Notes under the pieces: model-generated
What the model was told of the DNA's origin: nothing
Database searches by the model: none
What the model saw: only the letters and a program-made list of their open reading frames with translations
NCBI GenBank assembly: GCA_035235625.1
Contig: CP141149.1
Location: forward strand, 16,929,893-16,993,892
Direction of reading: 5' to 3'
Length of the DNA: 64,000 bases
Source of the DNA: Saururus chinensis
Taxonomy: Eukaryota; Streptophyta; Magnoliopsida; Piperales; Saururaceae
Shown: positions 1 to 13,248 of the stretch, piece after piece
Layout: each line of letters starts with the position of its first letter
How positions within the stretch are numbered: the first letter of the stretch is position 1
Translations under genes and position numbers: made by a program

Positions 1-191
1 GAATCAGAGGGCAGATTCGCTATCCAAACAGCCCCTTAGTTGGTTGGAACAGAAAATTATTTAAAAAGTAAGTGTGAAGATGATTGCAGGAGACTAAAAC
101 AGATGGATATGGTTCTCTCATTTATTGTTTGCAGGTTCGGGAATTGAATGCACTTTTACTAATAGACATTTTATTCATGTTGCAATTGCAG

Positions 192-1133
192 GTATTTCAT
201 GTATGATGGACTGACGCATAAATGCATTGAGGATGATCATATAGTTAATGTTTTTTCCTTCTCTAAAGCATATGGGATGATGGGATGGCGAGTGGGATAT
301 GTAAGTAGAGTTTCTTCATGTTTGCTTTCATATTATGATCTGGAAAATTCTTATTCAATACTTTTGATCTTCATTCTTGAAACACTTCTGATTTGATGAT
401 CCATGAATTTGAAAATTAAATGTAAACCTTTATGAGTTCTTTATTGCTATCAAGAATTCTAGTACATGCGCTGTCATATGTATTGTCCCAAGTATAAGTT
501 GGAAATCAGATTGCATATTGCATGTTGATAGGATAGTAGAACTTTCTGCTATGGTTGTTCCATGATAAAGACTAATAAAGCCTTTAGATCTCTGGGACCT
601 CTTGTTTTGCATTGTACCCAGGTGTATGCTTGTGCCAAAAGTTTTCTTTGCTCCTTATTTTATGTATGTTGCAATGTCTGCAGATAGCATACCCTTCCAG
701 AGCAGAGGGGCTTGGGGCTCAGCTGCTTAAAGTGCAAGATAACATACCTATCTGTGCCACCATTATAAGCCAGCGTCTGGCACTGTACTGTCTTGAAGCA
801 GGACCTGAGTGGATAGGAGACCGTGTGAAGGACCTTGTGAGGAACAGGGAGATTCTCCGAGAGGCTCTCTCACCACTTGGTAAAGATGCTGTCAAAGGAG
901 GTGAAGGCGCCATTTACCTCTGGGCAAGGCTTCCGGAAAAATATTCTGACGATTTTGAGGTAGTTCGCTGGCTTGTCACAAAGCATGGGGTGGTAGTTAT
1001 TCCAGGTAGAGCAAGCGGCGGGCCTGGTTGCATTCGAATATCCTTTGGGGGACTAAAAGAGGCAGAGTGTAAGGTTGCAGCAGGAAGATTGAAGAAGGGG
1101 CTTGAACAGCTTGTTAGCGAGGGGATGATTTGA
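192..1133 (+). CDS. ISS1: Aromatic/methionine aminotransferase ISS1/VAS1-like, 3' two exons (5' end outside window)
   Basis: Two exons are visible: 192-300 (donor GTAAGTAG at 301) and 684-1133 (acceptor CTGCAG), ending in TGA after ...SEGMI. The first carries the pyridoxal-phosphate site SFSKAYG, whose Lys forms the Schiff base, followed by GMMGWRVGY. The second carries VQDNIPICA, GGEGAIYLWA, HGVVVIPG and IRISFGG, the last with the Arg that binds the substrate carboxylate. Wording and order match Arabidopsis ISS1/VAS1 (At1g80360), a class I/II aminotransferase that uses methionine to convert indole-3-pyruvate back to Trp and so lowers auxin and ethylene precursors. The function here is inferred from that family. 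The N-terminal half, with the substrate-entry and cofactor-phosphate regions, lies left of the window. No break is seen in the visible part. Confidence 0.9.
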
Positions 1134-2404
1134 TTTTTAGTTGGATAAGCGCATGGCTTGCTTGGAATTGTAATTCATGATTTCCCCTGCATGCGCCTGT
1201 AGAATATTTCATTTTAATAATGGTCTTCATGGGGTAATGGTCTTCATGAGGGGTTGTCCAACAATCTATACTTGATTTAGGAAAAGCTGCTAAAATTTGG
1301 CAGTTGGCTTGAAGATGAAAATAATACCATCGATCTCCATTTGTCTGGAATTTAACTGTAAAAGAACGTCTAGTAGGAAAATGAAAAACTGAAAGATTCA
1401 TAGTTCAGATGTGTATTTGCGATATCATGACATGATAGTTTGCTGATGAGGTTGATGATCCGTGGAAAGGTTGTAGTATGGCTCTATGCATATATAATGA
1501 TCGATTGCATGCAACTCCAGGGAACCAGGAAATAGGTGCAATGGTGCAAGGCTTCTCTGGTAAGCCAATAATCAAACTGCCTAGTTTGATGTCTTAAATA
1601 ACCACATTTTAAAGTTGTTGATGCTGATCATTTGGATGAAATAGTCCGTTTGGCTTGACAATACGTCAATACTAGGTCCAACATTTTTTGAAGTTTTTTT
1701 ATTGGTAACTCGATTATGCAGAACTTTGATCTCTATTTTTTTTTTTTGCAGAAAAACAATAACAAGCTATAAATGACTTGCCGGGGGGTTAGTCATTCTC
1801 GATTTTAGAATGATGGATTTTGAATATAGGATTCAAGAATGTAATCCAAATTCTTGAATTTGAATTGCCAAATTTTAAAATATTTATATACCCAAATCCT
1901 GTAGTGCTAGAATTGCTACCCGATATTAAAATAATTAACCCCAAAAAATGTTTTATCTATAATTTTTAAATGTAACTAACTCATAATTTATTAGTCTTGT
2001 AACTTTAAACATGTTATTAACATATAAAATAAAAAAACTTTTATTATAAAGTCAACTCTTTTAATAAAAAAATTATATGCAAATAAATTTTGAAGAAACC
2101 TTTACTTGAATGCTAGTGTAAGAGGCATTTTCAACCAAACTGACCTAGAAAGTGTTTAACTTTGTTTTATTATGGTAATTGCGAATACTGAATATCCCAC
2201 AATAAACTTATTGTAATCAGTCTCATTCTCAATTTAGCAACAACATCCTATTAACAAATACAATTTCACAGGGATAAATTGAAAAGTAGCCTAGTTATGA
2301 AGGGGGGTGAAAAATAAAAACGGGTACAAGCAGACATAAGAGTCTCATAATAAACAATTGAAACATTGCAACTTGCCCGAGATTTAACCCTGATTGCAAA
2401 ATGC
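1134..2404. other. 3' flank and AT-rich spacer
   Basis: Downstream of the aminotransferase stop the sequence becomes AT-rich with no coding signal. At about 1783 a run reading GGGGGGTTAGTCATTC looks like a transposon end; its reverse complement type, GACTAACCCC, recurs near 9711-9720. This is a weak hint of two copies of one short element. Nothing else is recognised. Confidence 0.4.
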
Positions 2405-3793
2405 TTAGTCTTTATATTTCATAGCAGACATTTGAAAGCTTAGCATATTAAAGGAGCCTGAAAATTTCTCCACTGCAACCTTGAGTTCCTCGATATCCTT
2501 GTTGTTTGTCAATCCCTTGTTAAAATCCTTCGAGAGTTTCCCATGTTCATTTTGAATTTTAAAAGTGTTGGTCCCTGCTTGTTGTAGTGACTTTGCAATT
2601 TGCTCAAAATCCTTCTCAACCAAACCCCTTGAGGTCATGGCAGAAGTACCTATATGTAAAAACAAACCAAACTCGGCTTAATAGCAACATGAGTTACAAA
2701 AAAACTTTCAAGCTACATACGAAACTGAGTTAACTCTCTGCCTCTTTCACGAGTACCAAATAAGAAAAGAAGCAATCCAACCGATAATCCAATATATCGG
2801 AAGGCACCATGTCACCACAAAAGACCGATAGAAGAATCCATAGAAAAAAGGGTTGGCATAATAAGTAGAACTTCGCTTCTCCAAAATTCCAAACTACCAA
2901 TTATATAAATACCAAATCCTACCAAGAGAAAGCTGTTTTACTAAAAACAGTTATGGTGGTAGTATAAAAAAAAACCGTAGTTACAATAGTTCCACATTCA
3001 CATCTTTTATCATTTTTTGAGACAAGGTAAAAGTCAATCACTGATTCTGACAAGTAAATTTCCTATATCTTTCTTCAATTCCAATTACTTCTAGGTTTCC
3101 AATTGTTCCCTCCCTTCCTGTTAATAAATAATATAAATTAGCAACTATGATTAACATTACATTGCTCTTACCAATACAAACACGTCTGGGAGCCAAAGCA
3201 CTGATGTCTCCAAAGACAATATTCTTGTACATGGTGATGTTGCACAAGTCACAAAGGTTCTCAACTTTCTTGCCCGCACAACATGAAAATGCAATGTAAT
3301 TAGCCCATGCTAATCTCAGTTAAGACGTCTGAGCCACACATTGATGGAGCAAAACTCATACCAGTCAAGCCACGAGGCCAAAGATCCCATATGCTTAGCA
3401 TAGGCCTTAAAATAGAGAGTCATCACTTGTTTGAGGGTAACTGCCAATGCACTAATACGGTGATTGTGTGGCCCTCCTTGAAGGGATGGGAAAATAGCAA
3501 AGTTAATCTACCAATGCACCAATATGGTGATTGTGTGGCCCTCCTTAAAGGGATGGGAAAACAACAAAGTTAATCTTGTCTTTGAATTCATATACAACAT
3601 CCTTCGACTGGCCCTTCTTGGGTGGCTTGGGGCCATTCCTGTAGAAGATCATACCAGCTTGTGGCCCCTTTGTACTCTTGTGGGTTGTTGTGGTCACAAT
3701 GTTAGAATAAATCAACAAGTTCTTACAACGCCAACTAGAGATTGGCACACTATTAACAAATAGAGCTATCATGTATAACGCCAATTTGGACAT
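2405..3793 (-). pseudogene. Cytosolic serine hydroxymethyltransferase pseudogene (intron-containing fragment)
   Basis: On the minus strand several blocks match plant cytosolic SHMT (SHM4 type) in the right order. They are [14 protein letters not shown] with GPKPPKKGQ (3793 to about 3560), [13 protein letters not shown] (about 3475-3410), [10 protein letters not shown] (about 3360), [12 protein letters not shown] with GDISALAP (about 3270-3172), and [14 protein letters not shown] to the terminal MKYKD stop (2649-2405). A GT-AG intron (2650-3171) is kept at the family position within the glycine-threonine pair, so this is a DNA-level duplicate and not a retrocopy. It is dead: the PLP-binding N-terminal half is missing, part of the middle is deleted between the AYAK and WDL blocks, and a 67-bp tandem duplication breaks the frame. 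SHMT itself interconverts serine and glycine. Confidence 0.88.
3444..3577. repeat. 67-bp tandem duplication inside the SHMT pseudogene
   Basis: Two head-to-tail copies, 3444-3510 and 3511-3577, both start CCAATGCAC and end GTTAATCT, with only a handful of differences. The duplicated block is coding sequence of the [16 protein letters not shown] region of SHMT. It adds a second partial copy and, at 67 bp, shifts the frame. Confidence 0.9.
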
Positions 3794-4185
3794 AATATTC
3801 CATTATATAATAACCATGTAGTCAATAATATCAAATATGAACCGAAAAATATCAATGACCATGAGTAGATCTAATCATTTATCCTGAATAACCACTAAAG
3901 TGCAAACATTATCATTAGAAACCAATCTCCAATACTAATTGTAGAACACCTTTAAAGTTTAAACCAAGCTAATTCACAAAAGCATTATCATTAGTAACAA
4001 TCAATTCTCATCCTGATTTAGATCTAAACAATGCTTGGAATAATGCATTAAATTCAACATGTACGACTATTATAGAATGACATGCAAACTTGCCCAAAAC
4101 AGTTTTCCCTAGACAAGGAAAAGAGAAGAGAAGTCAGCTCAATTGGATTTCATAAGACTAGCTTCATAAGACCAACTTAAAAGAT
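3794..4185. other. Spacer between SHMT pseudogene and LTR
   Basis: AT-rich sequence with no convincing coding frame and no recognised repeat. It may hold decayed intron of the SHMT pseudogene, but I cannot show this. Confidence 0.35.
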
Positions 4186-7100
4186 TGTCATGCCCCGACA
4201 CACGCCACCCCCAAGCTGAACCTAGTCTAAGGAGGAAGTGGCACACGATGCAACGAAGTATAATTAGATTGCAGAAGACTTAACTCATCTTTGGGTGGAA
4301 CACTATGGAGTTGTGCACATATACTTTGTACAAAAGTAAAATGAGCAATAAAACTACTAATTAAAGCATTAGTCCACTCATGCCCTCATACTTAGTCATA
4401 AACGAGCCTACACATGGCTAAAATAAGTCTAAGCCAACAATGACTAATAAGAGTCTAAGCTAACAATTACTATATAGAAATGAAGTATCAAGTGCATATA
4501 GATCTCAACATAACATGATATCAAATCTATCATAAAATACATCTCCATGAATCCCCTCTTAATGATCGGCGCCATCCACATACTCAACATAGAGCCCATC
4601 AGAACAACCTACATGGAACGATATGTATTCCGAAAATAAAATACAAAACAAAGAGGGGTGAGCCAAAACTTAGTAAGGGTTTTAATACGGAAAGTAAATT
4701 TATAATAACAACACATGCATAATCAACATAACACTTATCACATAATTAAACATTATGCCCATTAATCACAGAATAATCACATAAACTTGTGCCACTTGTG
4801 CATCATGTCATAATTTACATTCCATAAGCATTCATTTATACCACATGCATATCATGCTATGTATAACATATCTCATCAACACATGTCATCTGCATATTTT
4901 ACTATATGTAACATATTTCATCATTACATACTCATGCTACCCGCATATCATGGGTTCAAATATAGCTCATAACACATATACATCTCATGTGTAAACATGT
5001 GAAACTTATTATCATAATCACATCCTTCATGAATCATTTCTCAACATGAATATATCATGCATATCCATTTTTCCATAAAACATTCACCCTGCAACATCAA
5101 GTGCATCAACCACACACACCATCCTATATATCCATACAAACCATACCATAATTATATGTGTAACATAAGCTCCACTATTCCTATATAACCGGTGTTAATG
5201 AGCATTATCTCACATACACATGCAACAATAAATAGTGAATGTCTCACAATTGAGAAAATAGTTATCCCGCTCACCCTGGACGAAGCCTAAGCGGACATAC
5301 TACTCACCCTGGCATAGCCTAAGCAGACTTGCTCATCTTGGACAATCCTAAAGAAGAAGCCCTAAGCAGTTTGGATAAGTTTTCTAGCTAAGAAAATACC
5401 CCTTAGTAAGCCAGTGTACACAGACAAATAAGCTGGATTCTTAGGGTCCATATAACTTATTATAGGATTCTACTCTTCTCACCCGAGAAAGAAACTCGTT
5501 TTCAAAGGGACGTAAAACCCTGCCCTTTAGGACCTAAAACCAATTCGATAAGCCTCCGATTAATTAATCCAACAACCAATGACATCCACTTGCATCCAAT
5601 TGATCAAACACGGCTAATCGTGATTAATCTCGTTTATAAATTATTTTCATGATGCATGCGATACAATACATATGTAAGCAATGTTTAATGAATGCAAGCA
5701 TAGGTAAACATACTCTAATTAGTCCTAATATGTATAAAACATGGTTCATTTATGACAAATAAAATCATATAAGCATGAGTAAAAATATACATACATGGTT
5801 GTGTTTATATTTGAGCTAAAACATGTGGAACATGGTTTATATATAATTAATGTAACATGTGCAAGTATTCATAATTTATCATGGTCATAATCTACTGAAA
5901 CCATAGATTAAATATCAATAAATTATCAAAAACTCACTTAAAATTGTGCATATACTCATTTATCCCATACTATCTTAAGTAAATATTTTAGCATAATCAC
6001 AATATATAATTTGTACATTTTAGGAAAAATAACAAATAAACTTCAATCAATGTGAAAATTTACATAGACCTACATCATAGGCTTAATTAATATATAAATA
6101 AATATCATATGAAAATAAGTATGAAAAATAATTTTTGTGATTTAATTAATGAGACTACGCAGTTTTGTCAGAATTGTTGACCTTCAAATTTATAACTGTC
6201 ATTAACTTATCGTGCTCTAAACAACTTGAAATTTTAAAAGCATACTCATAACATAGATATCAATCCATCTTAAAAAGAAGGAACTGAAAATCATATGTTT
6301 TCATCCTTAAATACGCTTCTAAACACAGAAATGGAGAGTTATTTTATTATACAACATGTATTCTAAAAAATATAATAAATACATATTATTCTGCAAGAGT
6401 TGCAGCTCCATGAACATCATATCATGTTTCTGGCTATGATCTAATGGCCATGGAACCAAAGCTCCCATGAGATACAACTCTGACTAGTCCTTTTTCCTTA
6501 TTGAGGATGAATAGCTAGCTATAGCTCCCTAACCATCAGATCATGGTAATATATCATGGTTCTGAAAAGTGCCAATTCAAAATATAGAAGAATATTTGCC
6601 TAATTATTAATTGAGTTGTGATTTAGATGTTTTGAAGAAAGAATTTTGTGACAATTGCACTTGATTGTCACTCGGCCAAGAGGGCATCTAGCCTGACCAG
6701 TTTCCATGACCTAAGCCTTGTGGCCAGGTCACATGGGGCCCCAGACATGGCACGTAAGGGGCACTAACTCCTATGAATGAGTGCCCCCTATGTATTATGT
6801 CTAAAGCCCCATGTGGGTTGGTCAGGTGGTGGTCATGGAAAAGTAGTCACGAAAACAATTTTCTTCAGCCAACACCCCTTGGAACCAAAATAGGGGGCTC
6901 TTAATATGATTTTTTGGGAAATAAAATTTTTTTTTAAAAAAAATAGAGGAAGAGAATTGTCTGACAAACTTGTTAGCAATTCGATTGTAATGTTCAACTC
7001 AAACATCATTATCATTCTCAGTCTCTTTGTATTCAATATTTTCTTCTTTTTTACATGCATTTTAGATTGAGATTGTTTTGTTTGCACTATCTTTCAAGCA

Positions 7101-7733
7101 CTTAATCACTTTTGTGTTCACTATCTTTTAAGCACTTATAGCATGTCTGGGAGCGGTATAAGAGAATTTTTACCCAATTTTAAAATTTAGGGGTGGGGGG
7201 TTCCTTTTGGAGCTTGGTTCCATGAAATAAAGTGCGCTCCATTTCTCTTCACTAAGTGTTTGTAAGATTAAAGCACCCCCCAACTTTTTTCTTCTTCTCA
7301 AAGTCATTGGGATACGGGTGTCGGGAACCTAGCTCTCTCGTTCTCGTTTCCTCCCATCCCTCTTCTTCCCCCTCCCTTCTGAACAACAATTTCTCTACCT
7401 TCAGAGCCTCTTCTTCCATCAAAGCACCATCCCCCCAAACCTCCCTAATCTCCCATCAATGCTTCCCCCCAAACCTCTCTTCGATAGTAGGCCTCAACTT
7501 TCTTCTCCAAATACGTTGCCTCCTAAAGCTCAAAGCTTCCTCTCCTTGTACATCCACATTGGAAGCCTAACCATGTTGGCTTGTCCTCCTCCCTCCCACC
7601 CTCTTCACCCCATATGCTTCTTCCCCATTGTCATCAGCTTCTATCCACGTCTCTTTCCCAATCAAATAGTCATCACCTTTTCTCCAATTGAAGCCTCCTT
7701 TCCCATCAGGGCCTCCCTTTTCATTTAAAAAAT

Positions 7734-8036
<303 letters not shown>

Positions 8037-8259
8037 GCATAGAGTTTGAGGTTACTACACCTCTGGTTGAATAAATGGGAAGCATCTTGCAACTATCACC
8101 TCCCCTCCCCTCCCTTTTCCCACTCGACAGCCCTACTCAGATGCCTAACTCACGATCCTCCCCAGTCTAGACATTTTAATATATTACGAGAAAAAATTTG
8201 AGAGAAAAACACAAAGTAAAAGTATCCCAAACATAGTCGTAAATACAAAATAGAGAGCT

Positions 8260-8392
8260 ATTTGGGCTGTTTGAACTGCTTGGTGCCTGTTTGAATGATT
8301 GGCCTTTTGAACGTCTAGCCATTTGAACGGCCTGTCATCCCATTCGAACAGTTGGCCGTTAGATTGGCCCACTAGTGATCTAACGGTCAGGA
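8260..8392. repeat. Cluster of GTTCGA/TTTGAAC motifs in LTR
   Basis: Within 130 bp there are repeated short motifs of the type TTTGAAC/GTTCGAAC, spaced by tens of bases and ending with GATCTAACGGTC. Equivalent clusters occupy the same relative place in the LTRs at 17815-17885 and 23975-24090. This may be a leader or enhancer sub-repeat; the role is unknown. Confidence 0.6.
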
Positions 8393-9454
8393 CAAAACTA
8401 TTAAAACAGTCGTCTTCTACCTCACAAAACTGAATCGAAATTCATCTAAAATTCAACAAAAATTGCTAAAACTTCTTATAATTATTACCTAAGCCTAAAA
8501 TATGATAGATCTAATATTTGTCATGTTTAAATATATAAAAAAAAACTATAAATTGTATATTTTTAATAAACTACCATTACACATTAAGATGAATCAAAAG
8601 CTCAAAGAAACCCACAATAATAGCATTTTAAGGAAGAAAATCTCTTAGAAAGAAAACCCCTTACCTATATGAAGCCTTTGGATCTACGAAGAATCCTTAA
8701 CAAATCCTACCCAAAAATTAGGGTTTTGTTAAAACTTAATTAAAAATCATTAATAAGCTCAAATCAACTTGAAAATGGGTAAATCTATGATTTCATTTGG
8801 TTAAAAATGAAAATCACTCATTTAGGGTTTGAAATCAAAATTAAAAGTAAGATTTTTAATGTAAGAAATCAAGAATCAAATTAGGAGATCTGAAGATAAG
8901 AAGTATTAAGAGCAAAATTGAAAGATTAGAGGGTGATTAGGGCTAAAAAATACACCTTAATTTGTTTTTCCTCTTCAAAAAATGGGGGTAGAGCACCTCC
9001 TTCTCCCTCGTACAGTGCTTCTTCAAATGGGTAATGGCTAGGGTTTTTCCATAAATAGTAAGGTTTTGATATATGTTTACAAAATATTGGGTTGTAAAAT
9101 AGGGTAAAAACGTCCTAAATTAGGGTTATTTTGGGGCTAAAAATGAGTTTAATCATTCCAAAATTTATTAAAATAAATCAATAAAGGTTTAGCAGGTTAA
9201 GTGGATCGCACGTCGTCTAACGTGGATGTGGGGCCCATGGCTGGGTCTACACCTTTAATTAAGAAAAATTACAATAAAATCTATAAAAATAAGATAAATC
9301 AAGTTTGATATTAAAATTTATAAAAGTAAAATTAAATCTTGTTAAAACTATAATTATCAATCCTTAACCCCAAAATTATATCAAAATGACAATTTACACA
9401 AAACCACACAATATTAGTACATAATTAAATTAAGTTAAAATTAGAGATCTTATA

Positions 9455-10506
9455 GAGGTGGCATTATGAAATCCAAAAATTACGTTATAAAGACTATTCT
9501 CAATTCTAGCCATTATAAACTTTGTCATTTTTTTTACTAACTTTGGATTTCGAATTTTACATTCTATTGGCCAAACAATTAATGTTGTATTTTAAATATA
9601 GCATTCTATATCTTAATATACTAATATTATATTGTAAATATCACTATTCAAATCAACAATGACTAACACAAAACTATGAAATTCAAACATTTTATTTTAA
9701 AATCTAAATTGACTAACCCCCTCACTGAGGTTGTATGTTATAAGTTTGGAATAAATTGTGTTCATCTTAGGATGGGGGTAAGTCAGAAGCCAACCTAATT
9801 GATACATTCCTTTTGGAAAATGATATTTATCCTCTATTTTCTTTGCATGAAAGATCTTACACCACCTATGATTAGATATAGGAGGTGAATTATACTTAAT
9901 ATGAGATACAATTTTATATGTCCAATTATAGGCCTTTTAAGTGTAGAGAAAGTGGAGTAGGAATAAAGTACACTTGAAGCCTTTGCCTAAATAATATCAT
10001 AGCATCAACACAGATGAAAAATGATTCAGAAGATTACAAACACACATCCAGCTCATGGCCCATGCTAATGATAAACAGGACAAAAAAGCTTATAGAAGAG
10101 CGGGTATTTTGAGGATCTTTAAGGTCACATTTCTAATTGCACTGAAATGTGATAGCATCAACATAACAATATAGCAGCCAACTCTGCGTAATCCACGCAA
10201 AATAACAGTATTTAATGGTGTCATCGATCTTGTGTTTGCATTAACTGCCGCTGGGCTCTAGCAGTTGTACCAGGACAAAAACATAACTGCGCTTATCCTG
10301 TCTCGCCATCGTTCTCACCACCCAAACATTGTTGGAGTCCTCACAGGCGCCTTTTTCTGGTTTGTGGGCACTTGCCCAGATTGAACACCACGCCATTTTT
10401 GTTTGTCTCTGCGGGAAGAATTTTGACTCTGTTGCCTCTCACTTTGTTATTCTTAAAACCGCCTCTTCATCTTCCATTGGATTGTCACAGTTTCAAACTA
10501 CAACTC
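9455..10506. other. Intergenic region and promoter side of the EGF-like gene
   Basis: AT-rich, non-coding. A sequence ending GACTAACCCC near 9720 may be one end of the same short element suggested at 1783. The last 250 bases are less AT-rich and probably hold the promoter and leader of the EGF-like gene, but no certain TATA box is evident. Confidence 0.35.
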
Positions 10507-12905
10507 ATGAGGAGTTCTTCTAGCTCACCATTTCCCTCATTCCTTGCTCTTCTTCTTTATTATGTCATCTCCTTATCTAGTCTCTTGCCTTCTTATGCGA
10601 ATTTTTTATCAGGTGTTGCTTCCAATTTCTCTCTCTGGATGCTCTCTCTCTCTCTCTGGATTTTCTCTCTCTCTCTCTGGATGCTGAATTTATGGGCATG
10701 TTTTGGTGTAGACATAGAGTGTAGTCTGGTGAAGTGCGGGAAAGGAAAATGTGTGGAATCAAACGCGACACTGCTTGGTTTTGACTGCGAGTGCAACAAA
10801 GGATGGAAACAAATACAGCTTGCTTCCTTCATACTCCCACCGTGCATCCTTCCTAACTGTACTATCTCTCTCCCTGCCACACACATGAGAAATTATTAGG
10901 TACTCAGAGCGTATGTAAAAATCGTGCTTATACTAATGGCTGATGAACACGCACACATTATTTGCATTTTAGGCCGGCAGGTCGATTAACACAATTTTCA
11001 AGTACACATAAGCATACCTAATAATTTCTCGAGTTGCACCTATTTGTTGTTTGTTAGTATGCTTTTGTGTTCATGGCTATAATCACAAACGCTTTTGCTG
11101 AGAAACAAGTGATTGATTTTGCAGGCACAGTGGACTTTGCTTGTGGCAATCACCCTCCTTCCCCTCCTCCTCCGCCCATGCCGGCTTTCAACTTATCAAA
11201 CCGTAATAATCCTCAACAACTGGAGACCTTTCTACTTTCTCTCAACACTTTGATTCTTGCACTTTGATTGAAACAGCTTCTTAAACGGCTTCACCAGTTC
11301 GATGTTGTTAACGAGTTTTTATCTATATATATAATAGATTCACAACTCCTACTTGCAAGCAATGACCATGGAGGAGGAAATAACATGATTTTGTTATTTG
11401 TGATTGAAGAATTCGTAAAAGCTTGACTAAAAAGCTTTTGTTACCCCTTTCATAAACTGGAATTTGTTAAAAACACTCATGTTTAATAAGACTAGGAAAT
11501 GGGCATGTTTATTAGATGCACTTATAGCAATTTATGAAGTTAAAATTCAACAGTTCTTGTTCCATACTCTCAGATCCTCTCATCAATCCATTTCTGTTTC
11601 TCTGCCTCTAGTTTGATTGCCTAGCTTCCTAGTCTGAATTTCTTAGTGATTCAATTTATGGTTTATACGTTTATATGGGCAAAGGTATTCAAGACCCATT
11701 CTTCAATAAACCATGGGGAGTTTCACAGCGAAACTGGACAATCAAATTATAGCTTGCACCAGTTTTGATCATGTCATGAGACTGAAACAAGTTCATCCGT
11801 GTTTTGCAGCTTGCACCTATACGTTCTGTGGTGATGGAAAATGCATACAAAATGGGACTGGCCACATATGTGACTGCAACAAGGGGTCTTCCAATATCCT
11901 GAATTTGCCCGGATTTCTGTGTCTAAAACAATGTCTTACTGCTGTAATTCGGTTATAAAGTTAAGTTTGATAACATAGAGTATCTAGCAGTTGTATGACA
12001 TTATTTAACATACATTGTAGGTTCTCTGGGAGCAGACTGCAATGGGTTCGGATTTGGTAGTAGTAATCCTTCTCCCACACTCCCTCCGCCACCACCTTCT
12101 CATTCTGACGCTCCTAAACCCGGTGGAGATGGTAAGTTCCCAAAGAATGTCATGTCCATTTCCCACTAAATTATTTGTTCAAGCAGTTTTAATTCTGCGA
12201 TTAACCAATCTCTCTCTCTCATATTTTTCATTCTCCCTCTGTCTTATATCAATAAGCTCCATTTAGTTTTTCAAAATGAACTAAAAATAATTTCTTTTAA
12301 AAAATTAAATGGAGCTATTAACGGAGGATGAGGAAGTATACGGTTTTCTTGACTTTTTGGATGCTTATTAGTAGATTGTAAGATTGAAATTAATTCTTAA
12401 GCTGGGCCTGTATTTCAGATTTTATAGTTCAATCCACAGTTGGTTTCACTTATACACACTAAACAATAATTGATCACATTTCCTTGATACGAATATCAAT
12501 AACTCTCTTACAAATCCTGTACAGTGTAAGGAATGTTGAACAATATGTCGTTCTATTATTATGATTATTATTAGCAAAAAGCTAATATGGCCCCGCCTCA
12601 TACGCGACTATGTAAGCGGGGCCTCCACAGACCGTGCATATTACTCAGAAGCAGCCTACCCCTGAGTTGCATGTTATTACTATCATTATCATTACCGCTG
12701 TTTCTTGTTGTTTTTTGTTGCTGCTACCGCTTCTGTTGTTGTTATCATCATTTAATTATTCTTGAGTTCATCTCGTTCATATTTATGTAAATAATTAGTC
12801 CTTATCTCATGTATTACAGGTTTCACACAACAGCATAACCTTTCAAGAAAGCTGCAAGGGTTGACCGTACTTGTCTTCTTGTCCATATTTATTCCCTGCA
12901 TTTAG
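10507..12905 (+). CDS. Secreted EGF/Notch-like membrane-anchored protein, six exons
   Basis: Proposed exons are 10507-10612, 10712-10858, 11125-11202, 11810-11932, 12021-12131 and 12820-12905. All introns are GT-AG and phases agree, giving 216 residues and a TAG stop. The protein has an N-terminal signal peptide (about residues 8-30), a first Cys-rich module with KCGKGKC, GFDCECNKGWKQI and PPCILPNC, a Pro-rich linker (PPSPPPPP), and a second module with CGDGKC, GTGHICDC and CLKQC. A second Pro-rich stretch and a hydrophobic C-terminus (LTVLVFLSIF) follow, as in GPI-anchor signals. The layout resembles plant 'neurogenic locus notch-like' proteins of unknown function, probably at the cell surface. 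Intron 1 (99 nt, CT-rich) is a multiple of three and open, so it could be retained. The start chosen is the ATG before the signal peptide. Confidence 0.78.
12233..12338. mobile_element. Short palindromic MITE in intron 5 of the EGF-like gene
   Basis: The left end CTCCCTCTGTCTTATA and right end ACGGAGGATGAGGAAGTA, with inner arms GCTCCATTTAGTTTT and AAAATTAAATGGAGC, make a hairpin-forming element of about 106 bp flanked by TTTCATT/TATA. It is intronic and leaves the reading frame untouched. Confidence 0.6.
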
Positions 12906-13055
12906 TCTTGAAAGAAGCGGAAGATAATATAGCTAGCTTTTTTCTCAGAACAGTTTCACAAAATGTTAATCAGTTTTTCTTCCTTGTTGTATGAAAAGAG
13001 AAAGTGATCATTACATAAACACATTCTTAGAACGTGTACGAAAAAGTTATATATT

Positions 13056-13248
13056 CCCTCCTTAAATTATTAGTAAAAAAGTTTATTTTATATTAATAGT
13101 TTTATTTTGTTAAATTTAAATGGTTGGGTAGGGTACTTGCATGAAAAAGAGTATTATAAGTTTATTTTTCCTTTTCTTAGGTGTGGGATTCAATATTTAA
13201 TAAAAACCACTTTTTTTAAAAATATAGCTATTAATATAAGGCCCTCAT
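13056..13248. mobile_element. MITE of the CCCTCCTTAAA family, about 190 bp
   Basis: It starts CCCTCCTTAAATTATTAG and ends CTATTAATATAAGGCCCTC, with AAGTTTATTTTATATTAATAG and a TTAAATGGTTGGG core. The same core and ends occur twice in tandem at 55330-55690. No coding potential. Confidence 0.65.

Noticed and set aside
10372-10506. Upstream in-frame extension of the EGF-like gene
   Set aside because: It begins at a non-ATG codon and would bury the signal peptide; the ATG at 10507 gives a proper secretory N-terminus.
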